NCBI RefSeq assembly: GCF_012034245.1
Contig: NZ_JAATEO010000026.1
Span: 30,465 to 94,464, forward strand
DNA from: Micromonospora thermarum
GTDB taxonomy: Bacteria; Actinomycetota; Actinomycetes; Mycobacteriales; Micromonosporaceae
Length of the DNA stretch: 64,000 nt
Direction: 5' to 3'
This document shows positions 24,099-32,365 of the stretch, one piece after another (within the stretch, counting starts at the first letter, position 1; each line of letters opens with the position of its first letter). The notes below the pieces were generated by a model. The model made no database searches, was not told the DNA's origin, and worked only from the letters and a program-made list of their open reading frames with translations. Both the position numbers and the translations under genes were made by a program.

Positions 24099-24827
24099 AT
24101 GCCGAGCCGGATCACCTGCGAGGTGCGGGACTGGGCACCGGTGACCGTCGTGCGGCTGTACGGCGGTCTCGATCTGGGCACCATGCGCGTGGTGCGTACG
24201 GTGCTGGACCGGTGCCTGTCCACGCAGCCGGACGCGCTGGTGGTCGACCTGGCCGGCGTCGCCGTCCGCGACCGGCTGGCCCTGTCGGTCTTCGCCACCA
24301 CCGCCCGTCGGGCGGCCGACTGGCCGGCGGTCCCGATGGTCCTCTGCGCCCCGCCGCCGGAGGCCGCGAAGTGGCTGGCCGAGTCGACCGTCGCCCGGGT
24401 GCTGCCGGTACGGCGGGACTGCGCCGAGGCCACCCACGAAGCCCGGCGGGCCGTGGCGCCCCGGCTGCGCGCCCGGCTGGAGCCGGTGGCGGAGGCCTGC
24501 CGGCTGGCCCGCGAGCTGGTCGGCGACGCCTGCGCCCGGTGGAACGTGCCGGGGGCGGTCGGGCCGGCGTCGATCGTGCTCAGCGAGCTGGTGGGCAACG
24601 TGGTCCGGCACGCGCACACCCCGATGCAGGTGACGTTGACCCTGCGCCGCCCGTACCTGCACGTGGCCGTGCAGGACGGGAGCCACGCCCCGGCCCGCGC
24701 CGGGCGGCCGGACCTGCGGGCCGAGGGCGGGCGGGGCCTGCTGCTGGTGCGGGAGCTGGCCGAGCGCTGGGGCTGCGTCCCGGCCGGTGCGGGCAAGGCC
24801 GTCTGGGCCACCGTGGCCGCCAATTGA
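24099..24827 (+). CDS. STAS-HATPase fusion (anti-sigma/anti-anti-sigma-like regulator)
   Basis: A 242-residue protein. Residues 1-100 are STAS-like (VVRLYGGLDLGTM, ALVVDLAGVAV) and residues 115-242 are an RsbW-type ATPase. The ATPase keeps its N box (LSELVGNVVRHA), the Asp of the G1 box (VQDGSHAP) and the G2 glycines (EGGRGLLLV). The STAS phosphorylation motif DSSG is replaced by DRLA, so it cannot be switched by serine phosphorylation. RsbW-like kinases normally phosphorylate a separate STAS protein and bind sigma-B-type factors. A sigma-STAS gene lies 2.2 kb downstream. Confidence 0.87.
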   Translation: MPSRITCEVRDWAPVTVVRLYGGLDLGTMRVVRTVLDRCLSTQPDALVVDLAGVAVRDRLALSVFATTARRAADWPAVPMVLCAPPPEAAKWLAESTVARVLPVRRDCAEATHEARRAVAPRLRARLEPVAEACRLARELVGDACARWNVPGAVGPASIVLSELVGNVVRHAHTPMQVTLTLRRPYLHVAVQDGSHAPARAGRPDLRAEGGRGLLLVRELAERWGCVPAGAGKAVWATVAAN

Positions 24828-24934
24828 CCGAAATTGCCGCTATAGCCTTAATGGTCTCCCTCGCCTGGTTTTATGGGCAGAGGCGCGGGTAGGCGCGCCG
24901 GGTCCATCTGTCGTCACGGCGGGGTGATACTTCC

Positions 24935-26935
24935 ATGCCCAAGCGGGTCACCACGGAACCACGCGACCGGGGTCCGGCGATCCTGGCACCGGCACGCTTC
25001 GGCGGCTACCCGGGCCCACTCCGGCCGGCGCTGCCCGGCAGCAAGCTGACCAAGTGGCTGGCCACCACCGACCACAAGCAGATCGGCCTGCTCTACCTGC
25101 TCACCTCGTTCGGGTTCTTCCTGGTCGCCGGGCTGCAGGCCATGCTGATGCGCGCCGAACTCGCCCGGCCCGGCCTGCAGCTCCTGTCGTCCGAGCAGTA
25201 CAACCAGCTGTTCACCTCGCACGGCGCGGTGATGCTGCTGCTGTTCGCGACCCCGGCCGCGTTCGGGTTCGCCAACTACATCGTGCCGATCCAGATCGGC
25301 GCCCCGGACGTGTCGTTCCCCCGGTTGAACGCGCTGGCCTACTGGCTCTACCTGTTCGGCGGGCTCATGGTGATCGGCGGCTTCGCCACGCCGCAGGGCT
25401 CGGCGGACTTCGGCTGGACCGCGTACAGCCCGTTGAGTTCGGCGGAGCACTCCCCCGGCGTCGGGGCCAACATGTGGGTGGTCGGACTCGTGATCTCCGG
25501 ACTGGGGACCATCCTCGGCGCGGTCAACCTCATCACCACGATCCTGACCTTGCGCGCGCCCGGCATGACCATGTTCCGGATGCCGATCTTCACCTGGAAC
25601 ATGCTCTTCACCGGCCTGCTGGTCATCCTGGTCTTCCCCCTGCTCGCCGCGGCGCTGTTGGCGCTCCTGGCCGACCGCGTGCTCAACGCCCACGTCTACG
25701 ACCCGGCGACCACCGGGCCGATGCTCTTCCAGCACCTGTTCTGGTTCTTCGGTCACCCCGAGGTCTACATCATCGCGATCCCGTTCTTCGGCATCATCAC
25801 CGAGATCATCCCGGTCTTCGCCCGCAAACCGATCTTCGGCTACACCGGCCTGGTGCTCGCCACCGCAGCGATCACCTTCCTGTCGATGACGGTCTGGGCG
25901 CACCACATGTTCGCGACCGGCCAGGTGCTGCTGCCGTTCTTCAGCATCCTGAGCTACCTGATCGCCGTGCCCACCGGGGTGAAGTTCTTCAACTGGATCG
26001 GCACCATGTGGAAGGGGCAGATCACCTTCGAGACGCCCATGCTCTTCGCCATCGGCTTCCTGGTGACGTTCCTGTTCGGCGGCCTCACCGGGGTGCTGCT
26101 GGCCGCGCCGCCGGCGGACTTCCACACCCACGACACGTACTTCGTCGTCGGCCACTTCCACTACGTGCTCTTCGGCACCGTGGTGTTCGCGCTGTTCGGC
26201 GGGTTCTACTTCTGGTGGCCCAAGATGACCGGCCGGTTGCTCGACGAGCGGCTCGGCAAGGCCCACTTCTGGACGATGTTCCTCGGCTTCCACGGCACCT
26301 TCCTGGTCCAGCACTGGGTGGGCAACGAGGGCATGCCCCGGCGGTACGTCGACTACCTGCCCACCGACGGCTTCACCACGCTGAACACCATCTCCAGCAT
26401 CTCCGCGTTCGTGCTCGGCGCCTCCACCCTGTTCTTCATCTGGAACGCGTGGAAGTCCTGGCGGTACGGCGCGATGGTCAACGTGGACGATCCCTGGGGC
26501 TTCGGCAACTCCCTCGAATGGGCGACCACCTGCCCGCCGCCGCTGCGCAACTTCGACCGGATGCCCCGGATCCGCTCCGAGCGGCCCGCGTTCGACGTCA
26601 AGTACGGCCCGCTCGTCGCCGATCTCGGCCGGGACCTGCCGCAGCGCACCGTCAAGCCGCCCCAGGAGTTCCGCGACGAGCTGCACCGGGAGAAGCACCT
26701 GCCGGAGTCGCCGAGCGCCGAGGGCGCGACCGGCGCCCGGGAGGCCGTCGCCCACCACCCGGCCCCGCAGTCGGGTGCCCGCCCGGTGGAGGTGCCGAAC
26801 CCGGAGGAGGTCCGCCGGCCCAGTTTCGAGGACACCGACGAGCCGGAGGACACCATCTTCGGAGCCCAGCACGAGCAGGAGATGAACGACCGCTGGCGCC
26901 ATCCGCGGGGTCGCGGCGACACGACCGAGAACTGA
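24935..26935 (+). CDS. ctaD: cytochrome c oxidase subunit I (aa3 type)
   Basis: A 666-residue, 12-TM haem-copper oxidase subunit. Seen: TSHGAVMLLLF (haem a His), the CuB/Tyr motif WFFGHPEVYI, the double His WAHHMFATG, and the haem-ligand histidines in VVGHFHYVLFG. It catalyses O2 reduction with proton pumping. The C-terminal 110 residues are a charged, Pro-rich cytoplasmic tail, so the protein is longer than the usual 550-590. No ctaC, ctaE or qcr genes are adjacent, so this is a solitary and probably additional copy. Confidence 0.95.
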   Translation: MPKRVTTEPRDRGPAILAPARFGGYPGPLRPALPGSKLTKWLATTDHKQIGLLYLLTSFGFFLVAGLQAMLMRAELARPGLQLLSSEQYNQLFTSHGAVMLLLFATPAAFGFANYIVPIQIGAPDVSFPRLNALAYWLYLFGGLMVIGGFATPQGSADFGWTAYSPLSSAEHSPGVGANMWVVGLVISGLGTILGAVNLITTILTLRAPGMTMFRMPIFTWNMLFTGLLVILVFPLLAAALLALLADRVLNAHVYDPATTGPMLFQHLFWFFGHPEVYIIAIPFFGIITEIIPVFARKPIFGYTGLVLATAAITFLSMTVWAHHMFATGQVLLPFFSILSYLIAVPTGVKFFNWIGTMWKGQITFETPMLFAIGFLVTFLFGGLTGVLLAAPPADFHTHDTYFVVGHFHYVLFGTVVFALFGGFYFWWPKMTGRLLDERLGKAHFWTMFLGFHGTFLVQHWVGNEGMPRRYVDYLPTDGFTTLNTISSISAFVLGASTLFFIWNAWKSWRYGAMVNVDDPWGFGNSLEWATTCPPPLRNFDRMPRIRSERPAFDVKYGPLVADLGRDLPQRTVKPPQEFRDELHREKHLPESPSAEGATGAREAVAHHPAPQSGARPVEVPNPEEVRRPSFEDTDEPEDTIFGAQHEQEMNDRWRHPRGRGDTTEN

Positions 26936-26948
26936 CCGTACGAGACGG

Positions 26949-26969
26949 GGCCGGCGCGATGCGCCGGCC
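26949..26969 (+). terminator. ctaD terminator
   Basis: A perfect 9-bp stem, GGCCGGCGC (26949-26957) with GCGCCGGCC (26961-26969), around GAT, 13 nt after the ctaD stop. Confidence 0.85.
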
Positions 26970-26978
26970 CCACTCGCG

Positions 26979-27050
26979 TCGATCATGGACTTGTGGTGGA
27001 CGTTCCGCCCCGATCCGCACGTCCGTCCGGCACCACGACTCCATGATCGA
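26979..27050. repeat. intergenic inverted repeat containing GATCATGGA
   Basis: A 20-bp inverted repeat with two mismatches (26979-26998 and 27031-27050, arms of the type TCGATCATGGACTTGTGGTG) around a 32-nt centre. It lies between the ctaD terminator and the convergent sigma-STAS gene. It resembles the 18.8-kb element in size and layout but not in sequence. Confidence 0.65.
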
Positions 27051-27068
27051 CGGTCGGACGGCCGGTCC

Positions 27069-28205
27069 CTAGTCCCGGGTCGGCGGGACGCTGGCAGCGG
27101 CGAGCGAGCGGCGGACCGCGGGCTGCACCCGGGTCAGCCGCAGCGGTACGCCGGTGCGGGCGGCCGCCTCCTGGCCGGCCATCAGCGCGGCGATCCCGCC
27201 GGCGTCGAAGCCGCCCGCGCCGACCAGGTCGACCACCACCTCGGCGGGCTGGCCGGTCACCGCCTCCAGCATCGCCCGGCGCAGCTGGTCGGCGCCCTCG
27301 CGGTCGACCTCGCCGCCGACCTCGACCACCACCCGGTCGCCGTTCTGCTTCACCGAGATCTTCGTCCTCGCCGTGTCGGCCTCGGCGGCGCCGTTCTGCC
27401 ACTGTGGCGGGGCGTCGGCGAGCATCGCCTGCCGCAGCCAGGTGAGCGCCCGGGACAGCAGCCGGGAGACGTGCATCTGCGAGATGCCGAACCGGGCCGC
27501 GATCTCGGCCTGCGTCTGGTTGCCGTAGAAGCGCATGGCGAGGATCCGCCGCTCGCGCCAGGGCAGCCGGTGCAGCAGGCCGCTGACGGTCACCCGGTCG
27601 TCCACGGACTCCAGGGCGTTGTCGGACTCCCCCACCAGGTCGCCGAACTCGGCGGAGCTCTCCCCGCCCACCGGGGCGTTCAGCGACGCCGGGCTGTACC
27701 CGGCCGCCGACTCCAGCGCGGCGAGGATCTCCTCCTCGGGCGTCTCCAGCCGCTCGGCCAGCTCCGCCACGGTGGGAGCGCGGGACAGCTCGCTGGTCAG
27801 CGCCGCCGTCGCCTGCCCCACCTCGAGGATCAGGTCGCGCAGCCGCCGGGGTACGTGCACGCCCCAGGTGCGGTCCCGGAAGTGGCGTTTGATCTCCCCG
27901 ACGATCGTGATCGCCGCGTACGCGGTGAAGGAGCCCCGCTCCGGGTCGTACCGGTCCACCGCGTTGACCAGTCCCAGCCGGGCCACCTGCTCCAGGTCCT
28001 CCAGCGGTTCGCCACGGCCCCGGTACCGGCGCGCCAGCCGCCCGGCGAACGGCAGCGCGAAGCGGACCAGGTCGTCGCGTGCCTCCTGCCGCCGTTCGGG
28101 CGGTAGTCCCTCGATCCGTGCCGCGTACGCCAGGGCCGCCGCGTCGAGGTCCTCAAGGCCCCGTTCGGTGGGTGGCGGTGTACTTGTGGTGGTCTGTCCG
28201 AACAT
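27069..28205 (-). CDS. SigB/SigF-type sigma factor fused to a STAS domain
   Basis: A 378-residue protein. Residues 40-120 are sigma region 2 (FALPFAGRLARRYRGRGEPLEDLEQVARLGLVNAVDRYDP), 125-195 region 3 and 205-262 region 4 (LPWRERRILAMRFYGNQTQAEIAARFGISQMHVSRLLSRAL). Residues 285-378 form a STAS domain (VVVEVGGEVDREGADQLRRA, VVVDLVGAGGFDAGGIAAL). The STAS serine motif DSSG reads DAGG, so it lacks the regulatory serine. The fusion puts an anti-anti-sigma-like module on the sigma factor itself. GGGAGG precedes ATG 28205. It presumably drives a stress or developmental regulon. Confidence 0.92.
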   Translation of the reverse strand: MFGQTTTSTPPPTERGLEDLDAAALAYAARIEGLPPERRQEARDDLVRFALPFAGRLARRYRGRGEPLEDLEQVARLGLVNAVDRYDPERGSFTAYAAITIVGEIKRHFRDRTWGVHVPRRLRDLILEVGQATAALTSELSRAPTVAELAERLETPEEEILAALESAAGYSPASLNAPVGGESSAEFGDLVGESDNALESVDDRVTVSGLLHRLPWRERRILAMRFYGNQTQAEIAARFGISQMHVSRLLSRALTWLRQAMLADAPPQWQNGAAEADTARTKISVKQNGDRVVVEVGGEVDREGADQLRRAMLEAVTGQPAEVVVDLVGAGGFDAGGIAALMAGQEAAARTGVPLRLTRVQPAVRRSLAAASVPPTRD

Positions 28206-28429
28206 CCGCGCCTCCCTCAGGAAGGTCCCCCGCCCGGATTTGGGAAACCGGTCGTGCGCGTGGTGGAACCACGCACCGGGCCGGAAGTGGGTTACGTGAC
28301 TGGGACGTCAGCGGGCGACGGCGCCGCGCTGCACGGCGTGATCAGGCCGTCGCAGCCAGCGGTGTTCCCGCTCCGTAGGTACTCAATCACGGGACCCCGG
28401 GTTCGCGAGGATGTTTCGGTGTGCCGGTC

Positions 28430-29872
28430 TCAACAGACCAGAAGCCCCTGGTGGGAGCCGCTGTCGCGGAGCGCTTCCAGGGCCCGGCCGACGCTCATCG
28501 CCGGCGGTGTCGGCAGGTCGTACGGCTGCGCCCGCAACACCTCGGTGGCCCGGCGGGTGGGCACCGAGGTCACCGGGTACCCCCGGGCCGCCGTACGGTC
28601 CAGGGCGCGCCGGCGGCGGCCGAAGGCTGCCACGGCCAGCCACTGCGGCAGCCCCGCGAGGGCGGGTGACCGCAGCCCCGGCGGCTCGGGCAGGACGTCC
28701 ACCGAGCTGAACGGCTCGCTGCCGGCGAGCCACCACTCCACCCCCTCCACGCTGCGCCGGGTGGCGTTCTCGCACCAGTACGGCACCATTCCCGCGCGGA
28801 CCACCTGCCACGGGTCGAGCAGCCGGCCGCACTCGACGACCAGGCGGTCGCCGGTCTTGCCGGCCGCGCGCAGCCAGCGCCGGTACAGGTCGGCGGTCGC
28901 CGCGCTCAACGCCGCCGGTTCCGGCACGAGCACCCGGTGCAGCGGGTGCCGGTGCGCGTCGGCCCACTCCCGGACGGCCTGGTCGAAACCGGACTCCACG
29001 CCGTGCTCGGCCGGGCGGGGTGGCTCGACGACCTCCGGTGGCGTCCACCGGGTGCCGTCGCCGCCGGCCGAGCGGAGCACCTGGCGCAGCGCGTGGCTGT
29101 CCGGGTGGAAGTCCACCGGGTCCAGCCCGCTGCCGGGGCAGCCGACCTGGAAGCTGTGGCCGGGCGCGGAGTCCAGCACCGGCCAGGTGCGGGCGTCGCG
29201 GAACAGCAGCACCGGCGCGCCGGGCTCCAGGCGGTCGGCCAGGAACCGGACGTACGCGGCGGGCAACCGCCGCCACCGCGCGGCGAGCGAGACGGTGGCA
29301 CCCGCGAGGGCGCCCCGGCTGGCCGGGCAGTGCACCTGGCGTACGTGCAGGTCGGGGTTGCCGGCCAGCAGCCGCGCGGTGAGCGCGGCGCCGTGGTCCA
29401 GCGCGGCCTCCGGGCGGTCCACCGCGCCCTGCGCCCAGTGCACGCTCATCTCGAAGCTGGCGGGCAGCCACGGCATGCCGAGCGCCACCGCGAGGTGGGC
29501 CATGGCGCCGTGCGGGGAGCCGAGCAGCAGCCCCGGGTACCGGCGGCGCGGGTACTGGTCGACGAACCAGCCGGCGACCCGGTCGGCGTCCACCTCCGCC
29601 GTCTGGCCCACGGTCAGCGCGACCCGGCCGGCGGCCCGGGTCGCCGCGGCCCGCCGCACCGCCTCGGGAGCGCCGGTGAAGCGCGACAGCGGGCCGGGGT
29701 GGCCCAGGTCGGCGCAGTCGGCGCCACGCAGCGCCCGGGCCGTGGCCCCGACCAGGATCCGGGCCGCGCTGCCGGCCGCGACGACGCGGTCGCCGGCCAG
29801 GCCGGCACCGTCGGCCGTGAGCCCCGCGCGCACCTTGTGCACCGGCCCTACCTTGCCTCGTTCGCTCACCAC
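28430..29872 (-). CDS. unrecognised 480-residue protein
   Basis: I do not recognise a family. The frame is open from 30076, but coding character begins near VVSERGKVGPVHKVRAGL, where two GTG codons (29872, 29869) can start translation. There is no signal peptide or membrane segment. Possible landmarks are DQYPRRRYPGLLLGSPHGAM, WLPASFEMSVHWAQ, HSFQVGCPGSGLDPVDFHPD, a Trp/Arg-rich middle and VPYWCENATRRSVEGVEWWLAG. Several Cys, Trp and His clusters suggest an enzyme. It stands alone, followed by the sigma-STAS gene on the same strand after 224 bp. Confidence 0.7.
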   Translation of the reverse strand: MVSERGKVGPVHKVRAGLTADGAGLAGDRVVAAGSAARILVGATARALRGADCADLGHPGPLSRFTGAPEAVRRAAATRAAGRVALTVGQTAEVDADRVAGWFVDQYPRRRYPGLLLGSPHGAMAHLAVALGMPWLPASFEMSVHWAQGAVDRPEAALDHGAALTARLLAGNPDLHVRQVHCPASRGALAGATVSLAARWRRLPAAYVRFLADRLEPGAPVLLFRDARTWPVLDSAPGHSFQVGCPGSGLDPVDFHPDSHALRQVLRSAGGDGTRWTPPEVVEPPRPAEHGVESGFDQAVREWADAHRHPLHRVLVPEPAALSAATADLYRRWLRAAGKTGDRLVVECGRLLDPWQVVRAGMVPYWCENATRRSVEGVEWWLAGSEPFSSVDVLPEPPGLRSPALAGLPQWLAVAAFGRRRRALDRTAARGYPVTSVPTRRATEVLRAQPYDLPTPPAMSVGRALEALRDSGSHQGLLVC

Positions 29873-30078
29873 GCGGCCCGGCTTCCCGTCCCGATGCGGT
29901 TCAAACAGGGCATCCCAGACTGCTCGGGCGTAATCCCATGATCTCCGACGGATCGCCGGTCCGCGTCGGCTACCGGCTGCCGCTCCCGCCAGGTGTGGGC
30001 CCACCCAGCGGGGCGGCTTCCGCACCGATGCCGCCAGACGACACGCCGACACCGCATCAGGACGGGCGGCGCGCACAC

Positions 30079-30161
30079 TGTCGAGCTGCCCCCAGAGACG
30101 GGGCAGGCCGGTCCTCGTCGGGGCGGGGCGAGCCCGGTCCCGTGGATGGGGCAGCTCGACA
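30079..30161. repeat. intergenic inverted repeat TGTCGAGCTGCCCC
   Basis: A perfect 14-bp inverted repeat (30079-30092 and 30148-30161) around a 55-nt centre, in the 350-bp gene-free stretch 29873-30225. I see nothing else in that stretch. It is a third long intergenic palindrome of the same general layout as those at 18.8 and 27.0 kb. Confidence 0.6.
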
Positions 30162-30225
30162 GGCGGACGCTGCCCACGCCGGACGAGCGCCGCGACCGGC
30201 GCCGCCGGTCGTCCGGCCCGTGGGG

Positions 30226-30482
30226 CTAGACGAGGTCCTCCACGGCGACCCCGGCGTCGAGCATCCGGTCACGGACGCGGCGGGCGGCGTCGCCCCCGGC
30301 GAACACACCACGCAGGTCGGCTAACACCGGCTCGGGCGGCACGGTCCGGTCGTGCCGGCAAGCGGCACCCGGGTGGCCAGCTCGTGCGGCACCAGCTACG
30401 GGTTCACCGGCTCGGCCGGCGCGGCGGGCGCGGAACCCGCCAGGCTCGGAGCCGCTCGACGACCAGGTCGTCCGCCGTGCGA
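30226..30482 (-). pseudogene. possible gene remnant (tentative)
   Basis: The minus strand reads protein-like fragments in different frames: ADDLVVERLRAWR near 30450-30480 and PEPVLADLRGVFAGGDAARRVRDRMLDAGVAVEDLV up to a stop at 30226. They are interrupted by stops and frame changes. The first resembles the N-terminus of thiamine-diphosphate enzymes and the last a helical C-terminus, but neither match is firm. It is probably decayed coding DNA behind the Rv2629-like gene. Confidence 0.25.
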
Positions 30483-31607
30483 TCAACCACCACCCCGCCC
30501 GGGGGTGCCGGCGTCGACGTAGCGCAGCACGGCGCCCACCCCGTCGGTCAGCTCCGGCGCCTCGTCCGGGCCGAGCACGGTCAGCTCGGCGTCGGTCCCG
30601 ACCAGCGCCCGCACCAGGGCGGCGTCGGCGCGGACCTTCGCCGGGTCGCGTACCGACATCGCGGTCAGCTGCTGCGGGTCGGTGGCGATCTCGGTGGGCT
30701 CGGGCCCGATCCACAGCTCCCCGTTCGCCGAGGGGTCGTCGACGATGAGCATGTTCTCCACCTGGTTGCGCTGCAACGCCGACACCACCGCGTCCAGCCC
30801 GGCGCCCACGTCCTCCTGCATGCCGAACCGGTCCAGGGTGGCACTGATGCGCTGGTCGGCGACCTCGGCGATGGTCTGCACGGTCAGGTCGTCCAGCAGG
30901 GTGTCGTCGGCTCCTCTGGCCCGGGAGCCGGCGTCGGTGCGGACGAGGACGTCCTGCCAGCGGTCCGGCATCTGGGCGGCGATCACCCCGGTGGCCCGGA
31001 CGTCGCCGGCCACCACGACCACGTCGGCGCCGACCTTCTCGGCGAGCTGCACCGTGGCAGCGGCGACGTCGCCGGCGTTGTGGTGCCACGCCTCCATGGC
31101 GGCCCGCTGGTAGCGCGACTGCGACCAGCCGCCCGGGTTGACCCGCCGCAGTTGGAAGTCCTCGCGGCCGGTCACGGTGGCGCGCCGGGGAACGCCGCCG
31201 GCGCTGACCGCCATCGCGTCGGCGCCCTCCCGGTTGGCCAGGACCCGCACCCAGGCCACCTGCTCGCCGCGCTGGGCGAGCAGCGGCATCACATGCGGCA
31301 GCGGCGCGAACGCGGCGAGGTCCCGCAGCGGCGGGGCGGCCAGGTACTCCGACAGCGCCACCCGCCCGTGGCTGGCGAACACCGCGATGCCGTAGTCGCC
31401 CGGCATCGGGTCGTGGCCCCGTACGACCCGTTCGATCGCCTCGATCGACGCCAGGTCGGCCCGTTGCTGTTGAAGTTGGTCCCGCAGTGCGCGCCAGCGC
31501 AGGTCCAGCGCGGGGTGGGCGTCCTCGGTGTCGGCGGAGGCGTCCAGGTAGACCGAGCACCACGGGCCCGGCCGGTCGTAGAGCGGGCGCAGGAAGGACA
31601 GCTGCAT
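30483..31607 (-). CDS. Rv2629/Vms1-like (bacterial eRF1-related) protein
   Basis: A 374-residue protein beginning MQLSFLRPLYDRPGPWCSVYLDAS, the usual start of the actinobacterial Rv2629 family, related to the eRF1/Vms1 release-factor fold. Other family words: GDYGIAVFASHGRVALSEYL, HVMPLLAQRGEQVAWV, REDFQLRRVNPGGWSQSRYQRAAMEAWHHN and ADVVVVAGDVRATGVI. Mycobacterial members are linked to hypoxia and persistence; the biochemical role is unsettled. ATG 31607 has AAGGGG upstream. Confidence 0.88.
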   Translation of the reverse strand: MQLSFLRPLYDRPGPWCSVYLDASADTEDAHPALDLRWRALRDQLQQQRADLASIEAIERVVRGHDPMPGDYGIAVFASHGRVALSEYLAAPPLRDLAAFAPLPHVMPLLAQRGEQVAWVRVLANREGADAMAVSAGGVPRRATVTGREDFQLRRVNPGGWSQSRYQRAAMEAWHHNAGDVAAATVQLAEKVGADVVVVAGDVRATGVIAAQMPDRWQDVLVRTDAGSRARGADDTLLDDLTVQTIAEVADQRISATLDRFGMQEDVGAGLDAVVSALQRNQVENMLIVDDPSANGELWIGPEPTEIATDPQQLTAMSVRDPAKVRADAALVRALVGTDAELTVLGPDEAPELTDGVGAVLRYVDAGTPGRGGG

Positions 31608-31760
31608 GCTCGACCCCTTTCCAGCTCGGCCCTGCGCTTACCCATGCCGCCCGGCTTGTCACCTGTGCCGCCGGGTGGGGCGTGACCTGCATTCATTCAC
31701 GTCGTTCAACCGACGGGCCCGATACGATCGGTGCACGGAACCGGACTCTGGGTGGTGGCG

Positions 31761-32300
31761 ATGGACAGCGACCTGCAAACCCCGCGGATCGTCCATCCGA
31801 CGGCGCGGATCGTCACCGGCCGGGTCGTCCGACTGCTCGAGGGCTACCCCCGCGAGGTGCGGGTGGGTCAGCCGGTGCTGGTGGTGGTGCTGGTCGCGGC
31901 CGGCGTGGCGGGGCTGCTGGTGGCTCTCGTCCGCACCGCGCTCTCCGCCGGCTCCGGGGGCGCGCGCCGCCGCTTCAAGGACCTGAAGAAGGGCCCGGAG
32001 TACCTGGTCACCCCGGTCCGCCTGCGCGACACCGCGGGGCGGCTCTGCGAGGTGGAGCTGCACGGGCACCTGCCGCAGAGCGCCCTGCACCCGGCCGACC
32101 ACGTGCAGGTCACGCTGCGCCGCCAGCGCGACCGCGACCTGCCGCCGAAGATCGAGCGGATCGTCAACCTCACCACCGGTCAGTTGCTCACGCCGCGTAC
32201 CGCGACGCTCTGGTCGCACCTCGGGCCACCGCTGCTGCTCCAGGCCGCACTCGGCGCGCTGCTGCTCGCCGGCGTCGCGGCCTGTTCCGCGCTGACCTGA
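31761..32300 (+). CDS. hypothetical protein with two membrane segments
   Basis: A 179-residue protein. A short N-terminal region is followed by a membrane segment (residues 38-60, VLVVVLVAAGVAGLLVALV), a central soluble domain with beta character (YLVTPVRLRDTAGRLCEVELHGHLPQSALHPADHVQVTLRRQ), and a C-terminal hydrophobic segment ending in AACSALT. I recognise no family. It is divergent from the Rv2629-like gene and lies 65 nt before the dehalogenase-like gene on the same strand. Confidence 0.7.
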   Translation: MDSDLQTPRIVHPTARIVTGRVVRLLEGYPREVRVGQPVLVVVLVAAGVAGLLVALVRTALSAGSGGARRRFKDLKKGPEYLVTPVRLRDTAGRLCEVELHGHLPQSALHPADHVQVTLRRQRDRDLPPKIERIVNLTTGQLLTPRTATLWSHLGPPLLLQAALGALLLAGVAACSALT

Positions 32301-32365
32301 CGGAACGCCCTTCCTGACCCGGCTCGACGTTTCGGCCCGCCGGGCGGCGGGCACGGCAGGCAGCC

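Noticed and set aside
30384..31685. 433-codon plus-strand ORF opposite the Rv2629-like gene
   Set aside because: Shadow of the conserved minus-strand gene; composition is His/Gly/Val-rich with no domain.
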